Source: JBKEDG01 sp047973085 (GTDB lineage Bacteria; Bacillota_I; Bacilli_A; JBKEDG01). From it: a DNA stretch of 24,426 nucleotides. Position 1 is the first letter of the stretch. Every line of letters starts with the position of its first letter. The translations under genes and the position numbers were made by a program. The stretch covers positions 1-24,426 of the forward strand of contig JBKEBI010000046.1 of assembly GCA_047973085.1 (NCBI GenBank), given 5' to 3'. Shown in pieces: positions 14,911-22,828 of this stretch. Under the pieces are notes generated by a model. It saw nothing but the letters and a program-made list of their open reading frames with translations, was not told the origin of the DNA and searched no databases.

Positions 14911-15089
14911 TGGCAGAATTAAAAATAACTTATTATAAAAGTGCTATTGGAAGAAATCCAAAGCAAAAGAAAACTCTAGAAGCACTTGGACTTACAAAAT
15001 TAAACAAGAGTGTTGTTAAAAAAGATAACGAAGCTACACGTGGAATGATTAATGTAGTATCTCATTTAGTAAAAGTTGAGGAGGTGTAG
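14910..15089 (+). CDS. rpmD: 50S ribosomal protein L30
   Basis: A short gene of 59 codons plus stop, starting at the TAATG overlap with rpsE and ending in TAG at 15087. The product reads MAELKITYYKSAIGRNPKQK at the start, then KTLEALGLTKLNKSVV and a MINVVSHLVKVEEV end, the standard L30 pattern in which G-R-x-P-x-Q and LGL are conserved. It is in the normal position between S5 and L15 and its Shine-Dalgarno (GAGGAG) is inside rpsE. Confidence 0.96.
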   Translation: MAELKITYYKSAIGRNPKQKKTLEALGLTKLNKSVVKKDNEATRGMINVVSHLVKVEEV

Positions 15090-15091
15090 TT

Positions 15092-15535
15092 ATGAAATTA
15101 CATGAACTTAAGCCTGCTGAAGGTTCTAGATCAACTCGTAAACGTGTTGGTAGAGGACACGGAAGTGGAAGCGGAAAGACTTCTGGAAGAGGACATGGTG
15201 GTCAAAATTCTAGAAGTGGTGGAGGAGTAAGACCTGGTTTTGAAGGTGGACAAACTCCATTATTCCAACGTTTACCAAAGCGTGGATTTAATAATTATAC
15301 AAGAAAAGAATACGCTGTAATTAATTTTGATATTTTAAATAGATTTGAAGATGGGGCAACAATTACTCCTGAATTATTAAAGGAAGCTGGAATTGTTAAA
15401 AATCAAAAGAATGGAATCAAAGTTTTAGGGAACGGAGTATTAGAAAAAAAGGTTAATGTAGTTGCTCATAAATTCTCAAAAACAGCAAAGGAAGCTATTG
15501 AAAAAATGGGTGGAACAGCTAGCGAGGTGAAGTAA
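15092..15535 (+). CDS. rplO: 50S ribosomal protein L15
   Basis: A 147-residue late-assembly protein with a long glycine/arginine-rich N-terminal extension that threads into 23S rRNA: KRVGRGHGSGSGKTSGRGHGGQ-type sequence at about 18-39, followed by GFEGGQTPLFQRLPKRGF. The C-terminal globular part is ordinary. AGGAGG lies in the end of rpmD. secY begins one base after its stop, so SecY translation is probably coupled to L15. Confidence 0.97.
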   Translation: MKLHELKPAEGSRSTRKRVGRGHGSGSGKTSGRGHGGQNSRSGGGVRPGFEGGQTPLFQRLPKRGFNNYTRKEYAVINFDILNRFEDGATITPELLKEAGIVKNQKNGIKVLGNGVLEKKVNVVAHKFSKTAKEAIEKMGGTASEVK

Positions 15536-15536
15536 C

Positions 15537-16838
15537 ATGCTTGCTACTGTAAAACAACTATTCAATCCTAAAAATATTGGACTAAGAAATAAGGTTATAT
15601 TCTCTCTTGCTATGGCAGCGCTATATCTAGTAGGGAAAACCATTCAAGTTCCAGGAACTACTCCAATTGCCAATGATGGTAGCGGAATTTTTGGATTGTT
15701 AAATTTAATGAGTGGTAATGCACTTGCAAATGTGTCAATATTTGCATTAGGAGTTCAACCATACATAACTGCTTCAATTGTTGTTCAGTTACTAAGTATG
15801 GATGTATTACCTGTTCTTACAAGACTTTCACAAGAAGGGGATGTAGGTAAGAAAAAACTTAGTCAAATTACAAGATATTTTGCTATTGTTTTAGCTCTTG
15901 TACAAGGATTTAGTTATGCATTACTTTTTGATAAATCATATGGAGTTGTTGAAGATACTTCAGCGATGTCATATTTGCTAATAATTTTAACATTAACTGC
16001 AGGGACTGCTTTCGTACTTTGGATAGGGGACCAAATTACAAGTCGTGGAGTTGGAAATGGAATTTCAGTTATTATTATGGTAGGTATTGTCTCAGGTTTC
16101 CCATTGATGTTAAAAGATGCATTTAATGCATTATACAGTGGAGGAACTACACAAGAGCAAGCTTTAGGGTTTGGTAAATTTGGATTATTCATATTATTAT
16201 ATGTATTAATTATTGTGCTAGTTGTATATGTTCAAGAAGGTGTTAGACGTGTTGCAATTCAATACTCAAATAGAAGTGCAAGCGCGTATCATGGTGGAGG
16301 AAGAAATTTTATTCCTTTAAAAATTAATTCTGCGGGAGTTATTCCAGTAATTTTTGCTACTGCACTACTTGGAGCACCGCTTGTAATAACATCGATTGCT
16401 TCATACTGGGTTGATGATGTATCAAACATTGTTGCTTGGATTGAAAAATATTTAGATTATCAAAAGCCATATGGTTTTAGTATTTATATTATTTTAATTA
16501 TTGCATTCGCATATTTTTATACATTTATTCAAGTTAATCCAGAAACTTTATCTGAGAATCTACAAAAGTCAGGAGCATATGTTCCTGGGATTAGACCAGG
16601 TGAAGAAACAACTAAGCATTTTACAAAAATTTTATATCGTTTAACATTCTTTGGTTCGATATTCTTAGCAGTAATTGCAGGTTTGCCAATTATATTCGCT
16701 AATTTTACATCAATGCCAGATAGTGTTAGATTGGGTGGTACATCACTTTTAATCGTTGTTGGTGTTTCTCTTGAAATAATTAGACAAATTGAACAACAAT
16801 TAGTTGGTTATGATTATGAAGGGTATGTGACTAAATAA
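15537..16838 (+). CDS. secY: Sec translocon channel protein SecY
   Basis: A 433-residue inner-membrane protein with ten predicted helices forming the protein-conducting channel with SecE and SecG. Recognisable elements are the early GTTPIANDGSGIFGLLNLMSGNAL plug region, FALGVQPYITASIVVQLL (helix 2), the GNGISVIIMVGI segment, the cytosolic loop GVRRVAIQYSNRSA, IPLKINSAGVIPVIFA (helix 7), and LQKSGAYVPGIRPGEETTKH before the last helices. It lies in the spc operon as in most bacteria. GAGGTGAAG in rplO serves as the ribosome binding site. The TAA overlaps the adk ATG by one base. Confidence 0.98.
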   Translation: MLATVKQLFNPKNIGLRNKVIFSLAMAALYLVGKTIQVPGTTPIANDGSGIFGLLNLMSGNALANVSIFALGVQPYITASIVVQLLSMDVLPVLTRLSQEGDVGKKKLSQITRYFAIVLALVQGFSYALLFDKSYGVVEDTSAMSYLLIILTLTAGTAFVLWIGDQITSRGVGNGISVIIMVGIVSGFPLMLKDAFNALYSGGTTQEQALGFGKFGLFILLYVLIIVLVVYVQEGVRRVAIQYSNRSASAYHGGGRNFIPLKINSAGVIPVIFATALLGAPLVITSIASYWVDDVSNIVAWIEKYLDYQKPYGFSIYIILIIAFAYFYTFIQVNPETLSENLQKSGAYVPGIRPGEETTKHFTKILYRLTFFGSIFLAVIAGLPIIFANFTSMPDSVRLGGTSLLIVVGVSLEIIRQIEQQLVGYDYEGYVTK

Positions 16839-17473
16839 TGAATATAATTCTAGTGGGTCCTCCAGGATCAGGAAAAGGGACGCAAGCATTTAGCATTAAG
16901 GATAAGTACCAATTAGATCATATTTCTACAGGAGATTTATTTAGAGATGCAATTAAGAATCAGACAGAGCTTGGTAAGCAAGTTAGTTCTATTCTGGAAA
17001 AGGGTGAACTTGTTTCAGATGAGTTAACTTTATCTATTGTTGAAGAAGCAATATCAAAGGTAACAAAAAAGGGATATTTACTTGATGGATATCCAAGAAC
17101 TGTTCGCCAAGCAGAGCTTTTAGATGAATTGAATACAGAAATTGATGCTGTGATATATTTTAAAATTGATACAGAGCTTTTAATAGAGCGATTAACAGGT
17201 AGAAGAATCTGTAAATCGTGTGGAGCAAGTTATCATATTATATTTAACGCACCTATTAAAGAAGGTGTATGTAATGAATGTGGTGGAGAGTTATATCAGA
17301 GAAATGATGATAATGTCGAAAGTGCACAGACTCGTTTAAATGAATTTTTTGATAAAACACTACCATTAATTGATTATTATAAGAATCAAGGCAAATTATT
17401 TGAAGTGGATGCAAGTCTTGAAATGAGTATGGTTACTTCAAATATTGATGCTATCTTTGAGGAAGTAAAATAG
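16838..17473 (+). CDS. adk: Adenylate kinase, zinc-LID type
   Basis: It catalyses ATP + AMP = 2 ADP in the cytoplasm. The 211-residue long form has the P-loop GPPGSGKGT (7-15), the AMP-binding STGDLFRDAI (30-39) and LDGYPRTVRQ (82-91), where Tyr replaces the common Phe, and the LID with GRRIC (121-125). Four cysteines C125, C128, C145 and C148 form the structural zinc site typical of Gram-positive adenylate kinases; the fourth is Cys where some homologues have Asp. DDNVESAQTRL contains the catalytic R-x(n)-R region. It overlaps secY by one base, and its TAG overlaps the GTG start of map. Confidence 0.97.
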   Translation: MNIILVGPPGSGKGTQAFSIKDKYQLDHISTGDLFRDAIKNQTELGKQVSSILEKGELVSDELTLSIVEEAISKVTKKGYLLDGYPRTVRQAELLDELNTEIDAVIYFKIDTELLIERLTGRRICKSCGASYHIIFNAPIKEGVCNECGGELYQRNDDNVESAQTRLNEFFDKTLPLIDYYKNQGKLFEVDASLEMSMVTSNIDAIFEEVK

Positions 17474-18237
17474 TGATTGTAATAAAGTCTAAGCGTGAAA
17501 TAGATTTGATGAGGCGCGCTGGAGAAATAGTGTATGAAACTCATCAGTTATTAAAGAAACGTATTTGTGTTGGTATTACGACACAAGAACTAGATAAAAT
17601 CGCGTATGATTATATTATATCTTGTGATGCAAAACCATCATTTAAAAATTATAATGGATTTCCTGCTACACTTTGTACATCAATAAATGATCAAGTTGTA
17701 CATGGAATACCAAATAATTATAAATTAAAGGATGGAGATATCGTTAGTATAGATATTGGAGCATGCTACCAAGGTTATCATGGAGATAGTGCTTGGACTT
17801 ATGAAGTTGGGTCAGTTGATTTAGAAACTAAGCGTTTGCTTAAATTGACAGAGCAATCATTATTTATAGGTTTAGAGCAAGTAAAGCCTGGTAATCGTGT
17901 TGGGGATATTTCTGCTGCAATTGGAGATTTTGCAAAAGAGCATAATTTAGGAGTTGTAAAAGAATTAACTGGCCATGGTGTAGGTTCAAAGCTTCATGAA
18001 GATCCTCATATACCTAATTATGGTATTAAAGGAACGGGACCAAAACTTAAAGTTGGAATGACTTTGGCTATTGAACCAATGCTAAACTTAGGTACTGCAA
18101 ATATAAATATTCTTGATGATGGCTGGACAATTACTACTTCAGATGGTAAGAATTCGGCACATTATGAACATACTATTGTAGTAACGGAAACAGGATATGA
18201 TATTTTAACAACAAAGATGGAGGATTTAAATGGCTAA
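17473..18237 (+). CDS. map: Methionine aminopeptidase type I
   Basis: The 254-residue enzyme removes the initiator methionine from nascent proteins. The five metal ligands are in place: D94, D105, H168, E201 and E232, with the substrate-binding H78 in QVVHGIP. The surrounding motifs IDIGACYQGYHGDSAWT, GHGVGSKLHEDPHIPNYG and AIEPML are those of type Ia. Translation starts at a GTG at 17473 inside the adk stop (TAGTG). The 3' end overlaps infA by 8 bases. Position between adk and infA is usual in Bacillota. Confidence 0.97.
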   Translation: MIVIKSKREIDLMRRAGEIVYETHQLLKKRICVGITTQELDKIAYDYIISCDAKPSFKNYNGFPATLCTSINDQVVHGIPNNYKLKDGDIVSIDIGACYQGYHGDSAWTYEVGSVDLETKRLLKLTEQSLFIGLEQVKPGNRVGDISAAIGDFAKEHNLGVVKELTGHGVGSKLHEDPHIPNYGIKGTGPKLKVGMTLAIEPMLNLGTANINILDDGWTITTSDGKNSAHYEHTIVVTETGYDILTTKMEDLNG

Positions 18238-18448
18238 GCAAGATGTAATTGAAGTTGAAGCTGTGGTAATTGAAAATTTGCCTGGTGCAAAATTTAAAGT
18301 ACAATTAGATAATGGGCATGTGGTTTTAGCTCACGTTTCTGGTAAAATCCGAATGAATTACATTCGCATTCTACCAGGTGATAAAGTAACAGTAGAATTG
18401 AGCCCTTATGATTTAACACGTGGGCGTATAACGTATAGAATAGGTTAA
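18230..18448 (+). CDS. infA: Translation initiation factor IF-1
   Basis: A 72-residue single OB-fold protein that occupies the 30S A site during initiation with IF-2 and IF-3. The sequence MAKQDVIEVEAVVIENLPGAKFKV, GHVVLAHVSGKIRMNYIRILPGDKV and SPYDLTRGRITYR is nearly invariant for the family. The ATG lies 8 bases inside the end of map, with TGGAGG just upstream in map, indicating translational coupling. In some Bacillota a small KOW-domain gene lies between map and infA; it is absent here. Confidence 0.98.
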   Translation: MAKQDVIEVEAVVIENLPGAKFKVQLDNGHVVLAHVSGKIRMNYIRILPGDKVTVELSPYDLTRGRITYRIG

Positions 18449-18465
18449 AAAAGGAGGTTTTGGTT

Positions 18466-18579
18466 ATGAAAGTAAGACCATCAGTAAAACCGATCTGTGA
18501 TAAATGTAGAGTAATTAGAAGAAAAGGAAGAGTTATGGTAATCTGTAGCAATCCTAAACATAAGCAAAGACAAGGTTAA
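18466..18579 (+). CDS. rpmJ: 50S ribosomal protein L36
   Basis: A 37-residue protein missed by size cut-offs. It begins MKVRPSVKPICDKCRVIRR and has the zinc set C11, C14, C27 and a histidine in SNPKHKQRQG, so it is the zinc-binding (C+) form. AAGGAGG precedes the ATG by 8 bases. It lies between infA and rpsM as usual. Confidence 0.97.
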   Translation: MKVRPSVKPICDKCRVIRRKGRVMVICSNPKHKQRQG

Positions 18580-18593
18580 TTGGAGGTGTAATA

Positions 18594-18959
18594 ATGGCAC
18601 GTATTGCTGGTGTTGATATACCGCGTGATAAACGCGTAGTAGTATCACTAACATATATATTTGGTATTGGAAACACAAGTGCTAAGAAAATCTTAGCAGA
18701 AGCTAATATTGATGAAAATATTAGAGTAAAAGATCTTAGTGAAGATCAGTTAAATGACATTCGTAGTGTTGTAGGTAACTATACAATCGAAGGTGATTTA
18801 AGAAGAGAGCAAAGTTTAAACATTAAGCGTTTAATGGAAATTGCTTGTTATCGTGGAATGCGTCATCGTAAGGGACTACCTGTAAGAGGACAAAATACTA
18901 AAAATAATTCGCGTACAAGAAAAGGTCCAAGACGTACAGTTGCTAATAAGAAGAAATAG
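18594..18959 (+). CDS. rpsM: 30S ribosomal protein S13
   Basis: A 121-residue 30S head protein that forms bridges to L5 and contacts P-site tRNA with its basic tail. MARIAGVDIPRDKRVVVSLTYIFGIGNTSAKKIL holds the helix-hairpin-helix element; CYRGMRHRKGLPVRGQNTKNNSRTRKGPRRTVANKKK is the conserved tail. TGGAGG precedes the ATG. Confidence 0.98.
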   Translation: MARIAGVDIPRDKRVVVSLTYIFGIGNTSAKKILAEANIDENIRVKDLSEDQLNDIRSVVGNYTIEGDLRREQSLNIKRLMEIACYRGMRHRKGLPVRGQNTKNNSRTRKGPRRTVANKKK

Positions 18960-18981
18960 TAAAAAATAAAGGAGGTCTATT

Positions 18982-19368
18982 ATGGCTCGTAAAGTTACAA
19001 GAAAGCGTAAAGTGAAAAAGAACATACCTATGGGTGTTGCTCATATTCACTCAACTTTTAACAATACAATCATAACGATCACTGATGAAGCAGGTCAAGC
19101 AATTGCATGGTCATCTGCTGGATCTTGTGGATTTAAGGGAAGTCGTAAATCTACACCATATGCTGCTGGTATTGTTGCAGAAGCTGCTGCAAAGTCAGCA
19201 ATGGAACATGGTGTAAAAACTGTTGATGTAAGCGTAAAAGGACCAGGTCCAGGACGTGAAGCAGCAATTAGACAACTTTCAGTAACTGGTCTGGAAGTAA
19301 AGTCGATTAAAGATGTTACGCCAGTTCCACACAATGGTTGTCGTCCACCTAAACGCCCTCGTGGATAG
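18982..19368 (+). CDS. rpsK: 30S ribosomal protein S11
   Basis: A 128-residue platform protein that contacts mRNA in the exit channel. IPMGVAHIHSTFNNTIITITDEAGQAIAWSSAGSCGFKGSRKSTPYAA and the end DVTPVPHNGCRPPKRPRG are standard. AAAGGAGG precedes the ATG. Confidence 0.98.
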   Translation: MARKVTRKRKVKKNIPMGVAHIHSTFNNTIITITDEAGQAIAWSSAGSCGFKGSRKSTPYAAGIVAEAAAKSAMEHGVKTVDVSVKGPGPGREAAIRQLSVTGLEVKSIKDVTPVPHNGCRPPKRPRG

Positions 19369-19392
19369 TAAAGAATATAAGGAGGACAGTAT

Positions 19393-20337
19393 ATGATTCA
19401 ATTTAGAAAACCTAGCTTTAAAGTAGAAGAATATGTAGAAGATAGATTTTATGGAAAATTTGTTATTGAGCCTTTGGAAAGAGGAATAGGGATTACTATT
19501 GGTAATGCTTTAAGAAGAATTATGATTTCTTCACTTCCTGGTGCTGCAATAAAAAATGTTAAAATTGAAGGTATTTTACATGAATTCCAAACTTTAGACG
19601 GTGTTTTAGAAGATGTAACACAAATTATTTTAAACCTTAAGCAAGTTATTTTAAGAATTGATTCTGAAGAAGAAAAAACTTTGACTATAAATGCTTCTTC
19701 TGAGGGAGTAGTAACTGCTGGAGATATTGAATGCGATAGTGATGTTGAGATTATTAATCCAGAACAACATATTGCTACACTGTCTCCGAATGCAACACTT
19801 TCAATGGAAATGACTGCTTCAACTGGTAGAGGATATGTTCCAAGTATTGAAAATAAGTCAGATACTCAAGTTATTGGAGTTCTTGCAATAGATTCAATAT
19901 ATACACCAGTTAAAAAGGTTGCGTATGAAGTTGAAAAGACTCGTGTTGGTCAAGATGGAAACTATGATAAGCTAATTATGGAAATTCATACTGATGGAAG
20001 TTTGAATCCAGAAGAAGCTTTATCTTTAGGAAGTATGGTTCTTGTTGAACATTTGGATATTATTAAAGATATTAATAATATTTCTAATATTGGAGATATT
20101 ATGGTTGAAAAAGAAGAGACTTTAAAAGAAAAAGTTTTGGAAGCTCCAATAGAAAATTTAAATCTTTCTGTTCGTGCATACAATTGTTTAAAGCGTGCAG
20201 AAATCAACACAATATATGACCTAACTGAAAAAACAGAAGGTGAAATGATGAAAGTTAAGAATCTAGGAAAGAAATCGCTAAAGGATGTTATTTCTAACTT
20301 AGAAGAATTAGGTTTATCTCTTAAACCAGAAGAATAG
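19393..20337 (+). CDS. rpoA: DNA-directed RNA polymerase subunit alpha
   Basis: A 314-residue subunit that nucleates RNA polymerase assembly and binds UP elements and activators. The N-terminal dimerisation domain contains EPLERGIGITIGNALRRIMISSLPGAAI (27-54) and the assembly region GRGYVPSIENK. After a linker comes the C-terminal domain, with LSVRAYNCLKRAEINTIYDL holding the DNA-contacting arginine and NCLK, and LGKKSLKDVISNLEELGL as the last helix-hairpin-helix. Length is typical for Gram-positive alpha. AAGGAGG precedes the ATG. Confidence 0.98.
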   Translation: MIQFRKPSFKVEEYVEDRFYGKFVIEPLERGIGITIGNALRRIMISSLPGAAIKNVKIEGILHEFQTLDGVLEDVTQIILNLKQVILRIDSEEEKTLTINASSEGVVTAGDIECDSDVEIINPEQHIATLSPNATLSMEMTASTGRGYVPSIENKSDTQVIGVLAIDSIYTPVKKVAYEVEKTRVGQDGNYDKLIMEIHTDGSLNPEEALSLGSMVLVEHLDIIKDINNISNIGDIMVEKEETLKEKVLEAPIENLNLSVRAYNCLKRAEINTIYDLTEKTEGEMMKVKNLGKKSLKDVISNLEELGLSLKPEE

Positions 20338-20352
20338 GATAAGGAGGAACTT

Positions 20353-20712
20353 ATGGGATATCGTAAATTAGGACGTTCAAGTGCTCATAGAAAGTCAATG
20401 CTTAGAAATCTTGCTACTGATGTAATTGTAAATGATAGTATTGAAACTACTCTTCACCGTGCTAAAGAAGCACAAAGATTAGTTGATAAGCTTGTTACAT
20501 TAGGTAAAAAGGGAGATTTAGCTTCTAGAAGAAGAGCAGCATCTATCTTAATGAATGTAAATATTAAGAATGAAGAAAGAACTGCACTTCAAAGATTGTT
20601 TGATGAAGTAGCTCCAAGATATGCAGACAGAGCAGGAGGTTACACTCGTATCATTAGACTTGATAACCGTAGAGGTGATGATGCAGAAGTTGTAATTCTT
20701 GAATTAGTTTAA
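20353..20712 (+). CDS. rplQ: 50S ribosomal protein L17
   Basis: The last gene of the operon, 119 residues, a protein near the tunnel exit. MGYRKLGRSSAHRKSMLRNLATDVI is the family start; the end GGYTRIIRLDNRRGDDAEVVILELV is standard. AAGGAGG precedes the ATG. It is followed by a strong terminator, and no energy-coupling-factor transporter genes follow, unlike in many Bacillota. Confidence 0.97.
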   Translation: MGYRKLGRSSAHRKSMLRNLATDVIVNDSIETTLHRAKEAQRLVDKLVTLGKKGDLASRRRAASILMNVNIKNEERTALQRLFDEVAPRYADRAGGYTRIIRLDNRRGDDAEVVILELV

Positions 20713-20736
20713 TAATTATTTAATATAGTTCAGATT

Positions 20737-20758
20737 AAAGAAGCCATAAGGCTTCTTT
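20737..20758 (+). terminator. Intrinsic terminator of the S10-spc-alpha operon
   Basis: AAAGAAGCC (20737-20745), loop ATAA, GGCTTCTTT (20750-20758), followed by TTCTTT. It begins 24 bases after the rplQ stop. Confidence 0.88.
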
Positions 20759-20818
20759 TTCTTTAACTATGTTTATTTTTGGTAAGAGGTATTAATAAAA
20801 GATGAATAATATAACACC

Positions 20819-20832
20819 ATACTATATAGTAT
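20819..20832. promoter_or_regulatory. 14-base perfect palindrome upstream of the orphan regulator
   Basis: ATACTAT followed directly by ATAGTAT. It lies 24 bases before the regulator's ATG and touches a possible -10 box TATTAT (20833-20838). Its symmetry and position fit an operator, possibly for autoregulation. The -35 region is poorly defined. Confidence 0.45.
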
Positions 20833-20855
20833 TATTATAGTGTAAAGGATGTGGG

Positions 20856-21554
20856 ATGATGATAGATTTATTATTTTTAAACTCTACCAATTTATCTATA
20901 AACTCAGTTTTGGAGTGTTTTGATAAATATAACTGTAATAGTACGGAAGTCAATAATACGTATGAGGCTTTTAAAGAGCTAAAGCATAGAAGGTTTGATG
21001 CAATAATAATTGCTTCAGACTTTAGTGATATTAGTGTAGTACTGTTTGTTAAATTATTAAAGTTGAATACAAGATATACTAAATTTGCTATAATTCATAA
21101 TTTAAATTCAGAAGCTGAAGAAAAACTATATGGTCTTGATGTTGACAACATTATTGATTATAAAAAGGAGCCAAAGTTAATGAATTTAAAAATTGATAAA
21201 TTTCTCAAAGGTTTATATATGGAGTCACACAATAAGATTATTGATGTTGGAACAGATATTGTAATAGATCTTGATACAAAAGTTGTTAAAAAACTAGGGA
21301 AAACGGTTAGAGTATCAGATGTGGAATTTAATATCCTTGAGTTTTTAATTACCAACAAAAATACTGTTTTATCAAGAAAGCAAATTGAAAAAAATGTATG
21401 GGGAAATAATATTAGTGATTTTGATAATAGAGTTATTGATGTATATATATTAAGGCTAAGAAGAAAGCTAGATATAAAATGTATTGAAACAATAAGAGGG
21501 ATTGGTTATTGTTGGCAAACTAGCAATAAAAATAGTAGTGCTTATAAAAATTAA
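20856..21554 (+). CDS. OmpR-family DNA-binding regulator with degenerate receiver domain
   Basis: The 232-residue protein has a C-terminal winged helix of the OmpR/PhoB class: VSDVEFNILEFLITNKNTVLSRKQIEKNVWG, the recognition-helix region NRVIDVYILRLRRKL (about 193-207) and IRGIGYCW as the wing. The N-terminal half has receiver-like size and alternation, but the acidic pair expected after the first strand is replaced (LLFLNSTN), and FDAIIIASDFSD has Ala or Ser where the phosphorylated Asp should be. It is therefore probably an atypical regulator not controlled by conventional phosphorylation. No histidine kinase gene adjoins it. AAAGGA lies 6 bases before the ATG at 20856; the next codon is also ATG. 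A palindrome upstream may be its operator. Targets unknown. Confidence 0.85.
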   Translation: MMIDLLFLNSTNLSINSVLECFDKYNCNSTEVNNTYEAFKELKHRRFDAIIIASDFSDISVVLFVKLLKLNTRYTKFAIIHNLNSEAEEKLYGLDVDNIIDYKKEPKLMNLKIDKFLKGLYMESHNKIIDVGTDIVIDLDTKVVKKLGKTVRVSDVEFNILEFLITNKNTVLSRKQIEKNVWGNNISDFDNRVIDVYILRLRRKLDIKCIETIRGIGYCWQTSNKNSSAYKN

Positions 21555-21678
21555 ATATGTAAATAGGCAATATTAGTTTAAAGTGTAAACAATTCTAAGT
21601 GCTTAAAAATTTATGGAAGGTAGCTTTATACTATAAAATAATGCGTTATTTAAAACGTTTATATTTAGTTCTTTAAAA

Positions 21679-21698
21679 TATGATATAATGATATCATA
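21679..21698. promoter_or_regulatory. Inverted repeat over the -10 box of the threonine aldolase promoter
   Basis: TATGATAT (21679-21686), AATG, ATATCATA (21691-21698); the arms extend by one more A/T pair. TATAAT at 21684-21689 lies inside it. A dimeric repressor bound here would block polymerase. No convincing -35 box is seen. Confidence 0.45.
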
Positions 21699-21716
21699 TA
21701 GATTAAGGAGGCTAAT

Positions 21717-22736
21717 ATGATAGACTTAAGAAGTGATACAGTAACAAATCCAACTGATGAAATGAGAGAAGCTGCAAAAATTGCAGAGGTTGGTGATGAT
21801 GTATATGATGATGATCCAACCGTGAAGAAATTGGAAAATTTAGCAGCAACAATGTTAAAAAAGGAGGCAGCAATGTTTGTTCCAAGTGGAACTTTTGGAA
21901 ATCAAGTCTCACTTTTGACACATACAAATCAAGGAGATGAAATTATTATTGGAAAAGACTCTCACCTTTGTGCTCATGAAGGTGGGGGAGCAGCATTAAT
22001 ATCTGGTGTAATGATTAAAGCTCTTGATGTTAATAGCGGGTTAATGGATTTAAATGAGATTGAAAGTTCAATTCGTGAGGAAGATATTCATTTTCCTAAG
22101 ACAAAGCTTATATGGTTGGAGAATGCGTGTGGATCTGGTGAAGTACTACCTATTGATTATTTAAGAAGCGTTAGAGAGATTGCGAATAGATATAATCTAT
22201 CTATTCATATGGATGGGGCGCGTATTTTTAATGCAGCAGTAAGCCTAGGTATTGATGTGTCTGAGATTGCAAAGTATGCTGATACTGTACAGTTTTGCTT
22301 ATCAAAAGGACTTTGTGCACCAGTTGGAAGCCTTGTAGTAGGAAATGTCAAGTTTATTGCTAAAGCAAGATGGTATCGTAAAATGATGGGTGGAGGACTT
22401 AGACAGGCTGGAATAATTGCGGCTCCAGGAATAATTGCTCTTGAAAAGATGACTAAGCGACTTTATGTAGATCATGAAAATGCAAAATTGTTAGCTAAGG
22501 GACTAGATGAAATTTCAAATATAAATGTTATGATGAACCGCCTTGATATTAATATGGTATTTTTTACTATTAGTGAAAAAATCATTACAAGTTCTGAGTT
22601 AATTAGCAAGCTTGAAGCAAATGGAATAATTGCTAATGGAGCAGAATTTGGAGAGTATAGATTTGTTACTACAAATGATATTAGTACTACTGATATAGAC
22701 TATGTTATAAATATTATGAGAAATATTGTGTCATAA
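21717..22736 (+). CDS. ltaE: Low-specificity L-threonine aldolase
   Basis: A PLP enzyme of fold type I, 339 residues, that splits L-threonine and L-allo-threonine to glycine and acetaldehyde in the cytoplasm. It begins with the family's MIDLRSDTVTNPTDEMREA and has GDDVYDDDPTV (26-36), the PLP-stacking HLCAHEGGG (83-91), LENACGSGEV (134-143, where homologues often read NT in place of AC), HMDGARIFNA (164-173, with the Asp that contacts the PLP nitrogen) and the Schiff-base lysine in CLSKGLCAPVGS (K197). AAGGAGG precedes the ATG. It is a single-gene unit with its own promoter and terminator. Confidence 0.95.
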   Translation: MIDLRSDTVTNPTDEMREAAKIAEVGDDVYDDDPTVKKLENLAATMLKKEAAMFVPSGTFGNQVSLLTHTNQGDEIIIGKDSHLCAHEGGGAALISGVMIKALDVNSGLMDLNEIESSIREEDIHFPKTKLIWLENACGSGEVLPIDYLRSVREIANRYNLSIHMDGARIFNAAVSLGIDVSEIAKYADTVQFCLSKGLCAPVGSLVVGNVKFIAKARWYRKMMGGGLRQAGIIAAPGIIALEKMTKRLYVDHENAKLLAKGLDEISNINVMMNRLDINMVFFTISEKIITSSELISKLEANGIIANGAEFGEYRFVTTNDISTTDIDYVINIMRNIVS

Positions 22737-22747
22737 GTTCTAGAAAT

Positions 22748-22776
22748 ACTATTTCAAAAATTTGAGATAGTTTTTT
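22748..22776 (+). terminator. Intrinsic terminator after ltaE
   Basis: ACTATTTCAAA (22748-22758) pairs with TTTGAGATAGT (22761-22771), with one T-G pair and a loop that must open by a pair or two, then a T-run to 22776. It begins 11 bases after the ltaE stop. Confidence 0.75.
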
Positions 22777-22828
22777 ATTTTAAGTTAATTTTAGTTTTAT
22801 CATTCATAATATATTTGAGGTGATAAAA

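Noticed and set aside
18238..18465. Missing gene between map and infA (KOW-domain protein found in some Bacillota)
   Set aside because: map and infA overlap directly, so nothing is lost; its absence is common.
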